From positions 722,501 through 786,500 of the forward strand of contig NZ_CP022203.1 of the NCBI RefSeq assembly GCF_002305895.1: a DNA stretch of 64,000 nt. The letters run 5' to 3'. Of the stretch, positions 1 to 7,601 are shown piece after piece. Numbering within the stretch: the first letter of the stretch is position 1; each line of letters opens with the position of its first letter. Below the pieces are notes generated by a model. It ran no database searches. It saw only the letters and a program-made list of their open reading frames with translations, and was not told the origin of the DNA. The DNA comes from Corallococcus macrosporus DSM 14697. GTDB lineage: Bacteria; Myxococcota; Myxococcia; Myxococcales; Myxococcaceae. The position numbers and the translations under genes are program-made.

Positions 1-2673
1 GAGGTCCTCGCGGAAGCGGCCCTCGCGCACGAGCTGGCTCAAGTCCCGGTGCGTGGCCGCCACCACCCGCACGTCCACCTCCACCGGGCGCATCTCCCCC
101 AGGGGGAACACCTCGCCGTTCTCCAGGAAGCGCAGCAGCTTGGGCTGCACCTCCAGGGGGAGCTCGCCAATCTCGTCCAGGAAGAGGGTGCCGCCGTGCG
201 CGGCGCGGATGACGCCCGGGTGGTCCGTGGCCGCGCCGGTGTACGCGCCGCGCCGGTAGCCGAAGAGCTGTCCCTCGAAGAGGTCCCGGGGCACGGCGGC
301 GCAGTTGAAGGCCACGTAGGGCCGCTGCGCGCGGGTGGACAGGCTGTGCAGCGCCCGCGCCACCACCTCCTTGCCGGAGCCGGACTCGCCCGTGACGATG
401 ACGGTGGCCCGGCTGGAGGACAGGCTCGCCAGCTCCGAGCGCAGCCGCCGCATGGCGGACGAGGCGGCGATGAAGCCCGGCACGTCCGTGTCCCGCGCGT
501 CCACGTCGTCGCCGGGCAGGGCGGGCACGTCCACCTGGGCGAAGCCTCGCAGCGTGGCCACCTCCAGCGCGAAGCCGCCCAGCCGGGAGAGCGCCGTCAG
601 CAGCGCGCGGCCGTCCGGGGGCAGGTGCCCCGCGACGCCCAGGCGGAGCCTGCGGCCACAGCCGTCCCCGAACTCCACGGCCTCGGTGGCGGGCATGGAG
701 GCGTCTCCGCCCAGGGGCGTGGCGCGGCCCTGGGAGTCCAGCTCCTCCAGCCGGGGCGCGCTGTGGGGGAAGAGGCCCTCCACCACGGCGAGCAGCTCCC
801 GCTGGAGCAGGGGCGCGCCCATGCCGCGCACCGACAGCCGCTCGAAGGGCACCACCAGGGACTCGGCGCCCAGCCGCGCGTCCCTGTCGGGCGCGTGGGC
901 CGCGTCGGCGGAGCGGGGCTCGCGGACCACGTAGTGCACGAAGTGCTGCTGGTGCACCACCATGCCCACGCGGTGCAGCTCCGCCTCGCTGGCGGCCAGC
1001 AGCTCGCCGGCGGCGGGGTCTCCCTCCATGCGCGCCAGCAGCGCCAGCAGGTGGCGCGTATAGACGGCCATGCACAAATCGCCGGTGAGGCTGAAGGTGC
1101 CCAGCGCGGCCTCCAACAGCGCCCGCGCTTCCGCGGTCCGTCCGTCCAGCACGTGCAGCAGCGCCTCGAAGCGGTGGAGCAGGGCGGAGTGCCACGCGGA
1201 CGGCATGCGCTCCAGGAAGGCGCGCGCGCGCCGCAGCAGCACCAGCCCCTCGTCCCGCTGGCACGCGTAGACGCGGGCGTACGTCTCGTACAGCAGGCAC
1301 TCGCGGCGCAGGTAGGGCCAGCCGCCCAGCTCCACCGCGCGCTGGCCGGCGGCGGCGAAGCCCTCGGCGGCGTGGACGGCCTTGCCCTCCGCGAGGTCCG
1401 CCAGCGACTCCGCGAACTGGGCATAGGCCCCGGTGAGGGCCCGCTGGATGGTGCCGTCGTAGGCCGTCAGGTGCCGGGACAGCCGGCGCAGGCCCGAGTA
1501 CCGGCCGGTGAGCAGGTACAGCCGCGCGCGCGTCACCGTCAGGTACAGCGGCGTCCAGCGCAGCTCCTCCACCACCGCGTCCGCTTCATCCAGCACCGTC
1601 TCCGCTTCCGCGAAGCGCGCCAGCCGCAGCAGCGCCTCCGCCTCCGCGCGCGCGGCGAAGATGAAGGAGAAGCCGCGCGCCATGCGCCCGCCGTACGCGG
1701 CCTCTCGCGCGCGGCGGACCAACTGGAGCGCCTCGGACGGCTCGCAGGCCTCGTCCAGCCGGCGCTGGGCGAGGAAGGCCAGGTTGCGCGCCTCCAGGAA
1801 GGCGTACCCCATGCGCGCCGCGCCCTGCGCCACCTCGCGGAAGCGGCGCGTGGCCAGGGTGGCCTCGCCGCGCAGGGCGGCCTCGTGGGCGCAGGCGTCC
1901 TCGGCGAGCAGCCGCAGCGCCGGGTCCTTCACCCCCGCCAGTGCCTCGGCCAGCCGTCCGGAGCCGTGGGTGATGCGCTCCGCCTCGCCCAGGTAGAAGC
2001 CGCAGGCCACCTCCGCCATGCGAAGCTGGCAGCGCACCTCCGGGTCATCATGGTTGGCGAGCAGCGCCTCCGCGCGCGCCACGTACGCGGCGGACTTGCC
2101 CGCGTCGAACAGCTTCCCGTCCGGTGACGCGTAGAGGGTGGCCGCCATGGCGAGCACGCGCAGCTCCACCTCTTCCGGAAGGACGCCGGCCTCCGCGGGG
2201 CCCAGGTGGGGCAGCAGCGTGGTGAAGGCGCCGCGGCTGTCCTCGCGGCCCCAGCGCTGCAGGTAGGCCAGGCCCACCGCCGCCATGGCCCGCGCGCCCG
2301 GCGTGCGGAGCTGGCCTGAGGCCAGCAGGGACAGCAGGTCCTCCTCCGCGGCCCGCCACTCGGCGCGGGTGAGGTGGGTGACACAGGGGAGGATGCGCGC
2401 CAGCTCCTCGGGGTGCAGCTCCTGACGCCGGGAGACGAACAGGCCGGGCGTGGGCGCACCGCCCCGCGCGGCGAGCTGACGGAGGGCCACGGCCACGCGG
2501 CCGCGCGGACGGCGGGCCTGCGGGGCTTCGCTCGGCAGCTCCCAGCGGTAGACGGTGAGGGGGGTGACGCCCACCAGGCGGGCGAAGGCCGCGCGGCTCT
2601 GCTCACCTCGCAAGGCGCGGATGGTCTCGGGTTCCCACCCGGCGCTCTCCCCCTTCTCCTCCGGTAACTCCAC
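1..2673 (-). CDS. Sigma-54 interacting transcriptional activator with N-terminal XRE-like HTH (3' end beyond window)
   Basis: The first 891 residues are visible and the frame stays open to the left edge. Residues about 20-50 form an XRE/Cro-like helix-turn-helix (SRAAFARLVGVTPLTVYRW). About 90-560 is an alanine-rich helical region resembling TPR repeats. An AAA+ sigma-54 interaction domain starts near 740, with Walker A GESGSGKE (about 760), the loop GAYTGA (about 811, canonical GAFTGA) and Walker B GGTLFLDEIGEL (about 825). Such proteins remodel sigma-54 RNA polymerase to open promoters. Activators of this class usually carry DNA binding at the C-terminus, so the N-terminal HTH is unusual and the unseen end should be checked for a Fis-type HTH. 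The GTG start at 2673 has a modest G-rich ribosome-binding site. Confidence 0.9.
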   Translation of the reverse strand, partial: MELPEEKGESAGWEPETIRALRGEQSRAAFARLVGVTPLTVYRWELPSEAPQARRPRGRVAVALRQLAARGGAPTPGLFVSRRQELHPEELARILPCVTHLTRAEWRAAEEDLLSLLASGQLRTPGARAMAAVGLAYLQRWGREDSRGAFTTLLPHLGPAEAGVLPEEVELRVLAMAATLYASPDGKLFDAGKSAAYVARAEALLANHDDPEVRCQLRMAEVACGFYLGEAERITHGSGRLAEALAGVKDPALRLLAEDACAHEAALRGEATLATRRFREVAQGAARMGYAFLEARNLAFLAQRRLDEACEPSEALQLVRRAREAAYGGRMARGFSFIFAARAEAEALLRLARFAEAETVLDEADAVVEELRWTPLYLTVTRARLYLLTGRYSGLRRLSRHLTAYDGTIQRALTGAYAQFAESLADLAEGKAVHAAEGFAAAGQRAVELGGWPYLRRECLLYETYARVYACQRDEGLVLLRRARAFLERMPSAWHSALLHRFEALLHVLDGRTAEARALLEAALGTFSLTGDLCMAVYTRHLLALLARMEGDPAAGELLAASEAELHRVGMVVHQQHFVHYVVREPRSADAAHAPDRDARLGAESLVVPFERLSVRGMGAPLLQRELLAVVEGLFPHSAPRLEELDSQGRATPLGGDASMPATEAVEFGDGCGRRLRLGVAGHLPPDGRALLTALSRLGGFALEVATLRGFAQVDVPALPGDDVDARDTDVPGFIAASSAMRRLRSELASLSSSRATVIVTGESGSGKEVVARALHSLSTRAQRPYVAFNCAAVPRDLFEGQLFGYRRGAYTGAATDHPGVIRAAHGGTLFLDEIGELPLEVQPKLLRFLENGEVFPLGEMRPVEVDVRVVAATHRDLSQLVREGRFREDL

Positions 2674-2720
2674 GGCACCTGCCCCCTTTTGCCCCCGCCA
2701 AGGCCCATTCTCTACGGAGT

Positions 2721-2733
2721 TTCCCTGGGGGAA
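2721..2733. promoter_or_regulatory. Palindrome between divergent genes, possible operator
   Basis: TTCCC-TGG-GGGAA has perfect 5-bp arms and lies in the 91-bp gap between the divergent sigma-54 activator (starts 2673) and the coiled-coil membrane protein (starts about 2765). It could be an operator for the XRE-like HTH of the adjacent activator. That is inference from position alone. Confidence 0.3.
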
Positions 2734-2764
2734 TGCAATATGCAGCAGGCGACGAATGGAGCGC

Positions 2765-3799
2765 ATGCCCTCCCGGGGAGAAAGTGTCGTCGTTATCGTC
2801 ACTTCCGTGCCACGCAGACGTCCCCAGCCCCCATCTGCCCGTCTCCAACATGAACGCCTATTCAGGTTGGATGCCGCCCTGTCGGAGGCGCAGGCGCGCG
2901 AGGACGCGGCCGTGGAGGCCTGGGTCCGCCGGACGGGAAGGCTCCCACCCCGGAAGGTTCGCCGGAAGTGGGAGAAGCAGTGGCGGCGGGAGGCGAAGCG
3001 CGAGGCCCGGCGCGCCCAGCGGGAGGTGCGGTCCAACCGCTCGCGCAACCCTGGAAGGGGCGCCGCCTACATCGCGGTGGCGGTGACGTGCGTGCTGCTG
3101 GCGCTGGGGCAGCCGCGGCGGCTGTGGTGGCTGGCCTTCGTGGCCTTGGGCCTCTTCCTCGCGGCGAGCAAGCACCTGGAGCGTCCCCGGCGTGACGAGC
3201 CCCGCGCGTGGGACACCGGGACGCCGGAGCAGGAACCCGGAGCGGAGGCGGACCCCCGGGTGGCGAAGGTGGATGCCCTCTGCGCCCGGCTGACGGAGGC
3301 CCTGCGCGAAGGGCCGGCGGTGCTGCGCGAGCTGCTGCACGAGCCCGAGCGCACGGTGGAGTCGCTGCGGCAGGCGTGTCATGCGCTGGCGCGGCGTGAG
3401 CGGGAGCTGCGGGCGCTGGCGCCACCGGACGAGGCGCAGCGGTTGGACGCCGAGCGGGAGGCGCTGGCCGCGCGGGTGGACTCGGAAGCGGATGCGGTGG
3501 TGAAGGAGCGGCTGGCGGGCGCGTTGGAGGCGCTGGACGCGCAGCGGCGGCAGCGCGCGGAGCTGGCCACGGCGGCGGCGCGGCTGGAGGCCGAGCACAT
3601 GCGCCTCTCCTACACGCTGGAGGGCCTCTACGCGCAGGTGCTGCGGGCGCGCTCGGCGGATGCCTCGGGAGAGGACGTCGCCGGGCTGGGGCTGCGGCAG
3701 AGCGTGGAGCAGCTCGGCGCGGAGGTGGAGGCGGTGACGCAGGCGCTGGAGGAGGTCCACGGCGCGCCCGGCGGTGGGGGCCGGACGCGGACGCGGTAG
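2765..3799 (+). CDS. Two-helix membrane protein with coiled coil, unknown function
   Basis: From the ATG at 2765 (MPSRGESVVV) the protein has 344 residues; GTG 2807 and ATG 2756 are alternative in-frame starts. The N-terminus is very basic and rich in Arg/Lys/Trp (KVRRKWEKQWRREAK). Two closely spaced hydrophobic segments follow at about residues 99-134. The C-terminal 200 residues are Glu/Arg/Ala/Leu-rich and look coiled-coil over about 170-330, ending in a short GGGGRTRTR tail. I do not recognise a named family. The layout suggests a membrane-anchored cytoplasmic coiled coil. It is divergent from the sigma-54 activator and convergent with the gene at 3822. Confidence 0.7.
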   Translation: MPSRGESVVVIVTSVPRRRPQPPSARLQHERLFRLDAALSEAQAREDAAVEAWVRRTGRLPPRKVRRKWEKQWRREAKREARRAQREVRSNRSRNPGRGAAYIAVAVTCVLLALGQPRRLWWLAFVALGLFLAASKHLERPRRDEPRAWDTGTPEQEPGAEADPRVAKVDALCARLTEALREGPAVLRELLHEPERTVESLRQACHALARRERELRALAPPDEAQRLDAEREALAARVDSEADAVVKERLAGALEALDAQRRQRAELATAAARLEAEHMRLSYTLEGLYAQVLRARSADASGEDVAGLGLRQSVEQLGAEVEAVTQALEEVHGAPGGGGRTRTR

Positions 3800-3821
3800 G
3801 GCCGCGGCGCCTGCGCGTGCG

Positions 3822-4331
3822 TCAGGCCGGCGCGGCAAGGGTGGCGCGGGGCGCGCACCGCTGCCCGCCCACCTTCATGGCCACCCACAGCGCGGGCAGC
3901 GCCAGCAGGTCCTCTGCATCCGCGACGTGCGCGACGGGGAGCACGCGGGGATGCCAGGGGGCGTCCATGACGTGCGCCCAGGCGGCTCGCGCGGGCCATT
4001 GCAGCAGCCCCAGTCCCCAGCGCCAGCCGTCCCCCGCGAGCGCGGAGACCTGGATGGCGGAGAAGCACAGCCCCGTCAGCAGGACGCAGGCGTGGAGCAC
4101 CGCGCGGGACGGCTGGAAGTCCGTGCCGCCGCGCGCGGTGAGGTGCTCCCACAGCCCCTGGAGCAGCAGCGGGAACATGGCGAGCCCCGCCACGTCGGAC
4201 AGCTTCCCCGTCCACCAGGACGGCCACTGGGCCTTGAACACGTGGTCGTTGAGGATGAGCAGCGCCACCGCCGCGACGGTGACGGGGTGGAGCATCGCGC
4301 TGCCCGGCGTGGGGCGCCTGGCGGTGGTCAC
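3822..4331 (-). CDS. Hypothetical polytopic membrane protein
   Basis: 169 residues with about four hydrophobic stretches (near HPVTVAAVALLIL, KLSDVAGLAMFPLLLQ, VLHACVLLTGLCFSAI and a weaker C-terminal one). The conserved-looking stretch around HVFKAQWPSWWTGKLSDVAG would form a loop between helices 1 and 2. No named domain recognised. It starts 3 bp after the stop of the exported protein encoded at 4335-4919, so the two are very probably one transcript and translationally linked. Confidence 0.7.
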   Translation of the reverse strand: MTTARRPTPGSAMLHPVTVAAVALLILNDHVFKAQWPSWWTGKLSDVAGLAMFPLLLQGLWEHLTARGGTDFQPSRAVLHACVLLTGLCFSAIQVSALAGDGWRWGLGLLQWPARAAWAHVMDAPWHPRVLPVAHVADAEDLLALPALWVAMKVGGQRCAPRATLAAPA

Positions 4332-4334
4332 GCT

Positions 4335-4919
4335 TCAGTTCTCCGAGATGGCGATGGAGATGGCGCGCTCGGACAGCTTCTTCCCGCTATAGGGGTCCAG
4401 CGACAGCGCCAGGCTCCAGGACTCCATGTCGACGGTGCCCGGATGCTCGCTTTCGATGCCGAACTCCAGCGTGCCCTCCCACACGCACTCCTGCCCGGCT
4501 TCGCATTGGATGTCGTGGTAGGCGTGGGCAGTGGCTCCGGTCGCGACGGGCTCGTTCTCCGTGAGGGGGATGCGTTCGGCCTGGGGGAAGCCGTCGGGCG
4601 TCTCGGCTGGCCACCGCACCACCAACGTGGGCGTCGCGCCAGGGACCGTGGTGTCTGGCACCCAGCGGGCCCTGATGCCGGTCGTCATGGAGAGGACGGA
4701 GGAGAAGCCGAAGCTCTGGGGCGCGATGCGCACCGTGACGTGGCGGACCGTCGTGGCCTGTCCGGTCGTGAAGGTGAACGGCAAGCCGGTGTGGGTGACG
4801 CTCACGCTGTTGTCCTCCGACGTCGCCAGGGTGGCGACGCAGGCCATGAGCAGCGCCGCGCGGATGGACCAGTTCCGGATACGAGAGCCAGGTGTGAAGC
4901 TGGACTGCGAGAAATGCAC
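4335..4919 (-). CDS. Exported protein, unknown function
   Basis: The GTG at 4919 was chosen because TGGAGGGGG lies at ideal spacing upstream; a TTG at 4949 is in frame but has no such site. The 194-residue product begins with a basic stretch and a hydrophobic core (AALLMACVATLATS), consistent with a Sec signal. LMAC resembles a lipobox poorly, so soluble export or a lipoprotein are both possible. The mature part is beta-rich with one Cys pair (IQCEAGQECVW) and no domain I can name. It heads a two-gene unit with the membrane protein at 3822. Confidence 0.7.
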   Translation of the reverse strand: MHFSQSSFTPGSRIRNWSIRAALLMACVATLATSEDNSVSVTHTGLPFTFTTGQATTVRHVTVRIAPQSFGFSSVLSMTTGIRARWVPDTTVPGATPTLVVRWPAETPDGFPQAERIPLTENEPVATGATAHAYHDIQCEAGQECVWEGTLEFGIESEHPGTVDMESWSLALSLDPYSGKKLSERAISIAISEN

Positions 4920-5080
4920 GGTGCCCCCTCCAAGTGGTTGCTGATGCAATAGAGCAACCGCCGTGCCGAGGCTGCTCCGAGGGAGCGGTCTCCCCCCTCT
5001 CAGGAGAACCGTGACTTTCCTGTCCTGGGTGGGGTGGCGGGCGTGTCAGAGTCGCCCCGCGCGCTCGACGGCGCCGGCGC

Positions 5081-5377
5081 TCAGCGGACCTCGGGGCAGT
5101 CCCAGACGTTGCGGGTGCCGAAGGGCCGGCAGGTGCAGACGTAGTCGGACCAGATTCCATCCGTACACGCCTGCGTCGCGCCCGGGCGGGGGCACGAGGT
5201 GTAGTGGAGGTCCCAGCAGAACGGGAGCAGCTCGCGGCCCTGGCTGGCCTCGTCGAAGGACTCCTGGCTCACGAGCGTCTCCGGGTCCACGTCCACCGAC
5301 AGGTCCTCCGAATCAAAGTCGGACGCGGCGAAAGCGGGCAGGGACAGGGACAGCGCGATGAGGACGGCCTTCTTCAT
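5081..5377 (-). CDS. Small secreted cysteine-rich protein
   Basis: 98 residues from the ATG at 5377 with a GGAG site upstream. A clear Sec signal peptide (MKKAVLIALSLSLPAFA, cleavage after AFA) is followed by an acidic stretch and a C-terminal module with six Cys (FCWDLHYTSCPRP, QACTDG, YVCTC, WDCPEV), compatible with three disulfides. Short Cys-rich exported proteins of this style are common in myxobacteria; no function is known to me. It lies downstream of the aldehyde dehydrogenase on the same strand, with a strong hairpin between them, so it is probably transcribed separately. Confidence 0.75.
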   Translation of the reverse strand: MKKAVLIALSLSLPAFAASDFDSEDLSVDVDPETLVSQESFDEASQGRELLPFCWDLHYTSCPRPGATQACTDGIWSDYVCTCRPFGTRNVWDCPEVR

Positions 5378-5578
5378 GGGGCGGGCTCCAGTGTGGGAGA
5401 GGGATTGCCGCGTCACATCTTCCACTGTGTCTGCTGAAGACAGCAATGTCTGGAATGCTCTGGTCACGCCCTGTCTGGCGAACGGCCATCCGTCCTGTGT
5501 CGGCACGGCCACGCAGGTCCATCAGTGCGAGGCGGCGTGCCGGGGGGAGTGCGCGGGGAGTTGAGCCGCGCGACGTCT

Positions 5579-5608
5579 CGACCGCCCCGAAGGTTCATGG
5601 GGCGGTCG
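5579..5608 (-). terminator. Strong hairpin after the aldehyde dehydrogenase
   Basis: Perfect 10-bp stem (CGACCGCCCC / GGGGCGGTCG) with a 10-nt loop, 20 bp past the stop of the aldehyde dehydrogenase. It lacks a U-tract on the minus strand, so termination or 3'-end protection is inferred from stem and position. Confidence 0.5.
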
Positions 5609-5627
5609 GCGAGTCCCGTCGCGGGGC

Positions 5628-7043
5628 CTACTCGCTGATGGCGCCGCGGGGCGGAGGCTGCTGGGCCGTGTCCTCCGGAGCGGCGATGCGGACGGACTTG
5701 AGGTTGACGAACTCGTGGATGCCCACGTCCGCCAGCTCGCGCCCGTGGCCGGAGTGCTTCACGCCGCCGAACGGCAGCCGGGCGTCCGACGCCACCAGCG
5801 CGTTGACGAACACCATGCCCGCGTCGATGCCGTCGATGAAGCGCCGCTGCTCGGCTTCGTCCTGCGTCCACACGCTGGCGCCCAGGCCGAAGGGCGTCGC
5901 GTTGGCCAGCTCCAGCGCGTGGTCCACGTCGCGCGCGCGCAGCAGCGTGGCCACCGGGCCGAACAGCTCGTCGTGGAAGGCAGGGGCCTGGGGCGGAGGC
6001 TCGGCCAGGACGGTGGCTGGGTAGAAGTTCCCGGGGCCCTCCAGGGGCTTGCCGCCCAGCAGCAGCCTCGCGCCGGCCTTCACGCTGGCCTCCACCTGCG
6101 CGTGGAGCCCGTCGAGGATGCCGCGCGTCGCCAGGGGGCCCAGGTCCGTCTTCGCGTCCATGGGGTCGCCCACGGTGACGCGCTTCATCCGCTCCACGAA
6201 GCGGCGCTCGAACTCCGGGTAGATGGCGTCGGCGACGATGAAGCGCTTGGCGGCGATGCAGGACTGGCCGTTGTTGATGAGCCGCGCCGTCACCGCCGTC
6301 TCCACCGCCTGCTCCAGGTCCGCGCTGGGCATGACGATGAACGGGTCGCTGCCGCCCAGCTCCAGCACCACCTTCTTGATGGCCTTGCCCGCGGCGGCGC
6401 CCACCGCGCGGCCCGCGCCCTCGCTGCCGGTGAGCGTCACCGCGCGCACGCGGCGGTCCTCGATGACGCGATTCACGTCGGCCGTCTCGATGAGCAGCGT
6501 CTGGAAGGCGCCGCGCGGGAAGCCCGCCTGGAGGAAGAGCGCCTCCAGGGCCAGCGCGCACTGGGGCACGTTGTGCGCGTGCTTGAGCAGGCCCACGTTG
6601 CCCGCCATCAGCGCGGGCGCGGCGAAGCGGACCACCTGCCAGAAGGGGAAGTTCCACGGCATGATGGCCAGCACGGGCCCCAGGGGCTGGTAGCGCACGT
6701 AGGCCTGGCCGCTGCCCAGGTCGATGCGCTTGTCGCGCAAGAGGGCCTCGCCCTTGTCCACGTAGTAGCGGCAGGCGGTGGCGCACTTCTTCGCCTCGGC
6801 CCTGGCGGCGTCGAGGGGCTTGCCCATCTCCTGCGTCATGATGCGGCCGTAGCGGTCGGCCTCGGCCTCCAGCAGGTCGGCGGCGCGCCGCAGCCAGGTG
6901 GCGCGGTCGGCGAAGGTCGTCTGGCGGTAGGCGCGGAAGGTGTCGGCCGCCGTCTGGAGCTTCGCCTCCAGCTCCTCGGCGGTGAGGGGCGTGAAGGTGC
7001 GCAGCGTCTTGCCGGTCGCTGGGTCAACGGTGGAAATGGCCAT
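5628..7043 (-). CDS. NAD(P)-dependent aldehyde dehydrogenase, succinate-semialdehyde type
   Basis: 471 residues from ATG 7043, preceded by AGGAGG at good spacing. It has the whole ALDH fold: PWNFPFWQ with the catalytic Asn (N131), Gly-rich GSEGAGRAVG, the general base in LELGGSDPFIV (E228) and the nucleophile in NNGQSCIAAKR (C262). The sequence LGGSDPFIV and the N-terminal EMGKP motif are typical of the Sad/YneI/GabD group, which oxidises succinate semialdehyde to succinate in GABA or putrescine breakdown. Exact substrate is inferred. No catabolic partner gene sits beside it, so it is probably monocistronic. Confidence 0.9.
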   Translation of the reverse strand: MAISTVDPATGKTLRTFTPLTAEELEAKLQTAADTFRAYRQTTFADRATWLRRAADLLEAEADRYGRIMTQEMGKPLDAARAEAKKCATACRYYVDKGEALLRDKRIDLGSGQAYVRYQPLGPVLAIMPWNFPFWQVVRFAAPALMAGNVGLLKHAHNVPQCALALEALFLQAGFPRGAFQTLLIETADVNRVIEDRRVRAVTLTGSEGAGRAVGAAAGKAIKKVVLELGGSDPFIVMPSADLEQAVETAVTARLINNGQSCIAAKRFIVADAIYPEFERRFVERMKRVTVGDPMDAKTDLGPLATRGILDGLHAQVEASVKAGARLLLGGKPLEGPGNFYPATVLAEPPPQAPAFHDELFGPVATLLRARDVDHALELANATPFGLGASVWTQDEAEQRRFIDGIDAGMVFVNALVASDARLPFGGVKHSGHGRELADVGIHEFVNLKSVRIAAPEDTAQQPPPRGAISE

Positions 7044-7185
7044 GGAAGTGCCTCCTGGGGGCCCTGTGATAGCAGCCGGGCGCGGGGAGACCGTGCCGCT
7101 CGTGGCCCGAGCGTCCAGCCGTTCACTCCAGGGCTTTCGTGGCCCCGGCCCCTCCTTTATATGGGGAGCAGAACGGGAGACTGCC

Positions 7186-7425
7186 ATGGCTGACATCATC
7201 CGCGAGCGCCGCTTCAACTTCCTCATCGCCGGGGTGCTGTCCTTTTTCATCCCCGGCCTGGGGCAGCTCTACAAGGGGCAGTTCATCCGCGCCGTCCTGT
7301 GGTTCCTGATGGTGGGCGCCGGCTACTGGTTCTTCATCATTCCGGGCATCGTGCTGCACTTCTTCTGTGTCCTGGGCGCGGCCTTCGGCAGCGCGGGCTC
7401 GGACCGCATCCGGCTCCCCGGTTAG
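7186..7425 (+). CDS. Small TM2-like two-helix membrane protein
   Basis: 79 residues from ATG 7186 with GGGAG upstream. A basic N-terminus (MADIIRERRFNF) leads into helix 1 (LSFFIPGLGQLYKGQ) and helix 2 (FIIPGIVLHFFCVLGAAF). The PGLGQLYKGQ turn is the hallmark of TM2-like small membrane proteins, whose function is mostly unknown. It is divergent from the aldehyde dehydrogenase. The insertion sequence begins 79 bp after its stop, so the original downstream context has been separated from it. Confidence 0.75.
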   Translation: MADIIRERRFNFLIAGVLSFFIPGLGQLYKGQFIRAVLWFLMVGAGYWFFIIPGIVLHFFCVLGAAFGSAGSDRIRLPG

Positions 7426-7504
7426 CACCCGGGTTGTCCGGCAGGTTCGGGAGGCGGGAGGCTCGCAGGTGGCCTTCGGCGTGGAGGCCCTCAAGCGTCC
7501 CTAG

Positions 7505-7520
7505 AGCGCCGATCAGGTTA
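7505..7520 (+). repeat. IS left inverted repeat (IRL)
   Basis: AGCGCCGATCAGGTTA, preceded directly by CTAG at 7501-7504. Pairs with 9191-9206 with one mismatch. Confidence 0.85.
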
Positions 7521-7601
7521 CAGCGAGGGAGCAGGCAAGCGGCAGGGGATCGACGCGGGCTGTCGTCGCGTGCATAGGTCACCCCCTCACGGAGGTGGCT
7601 C

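Noticed and set aside
49-2127. 692-codon plus-strand frame at the left edge
   Set aside because: Antisense to the sigma-54 activator, whose AAA+ motifs are unambiguous.
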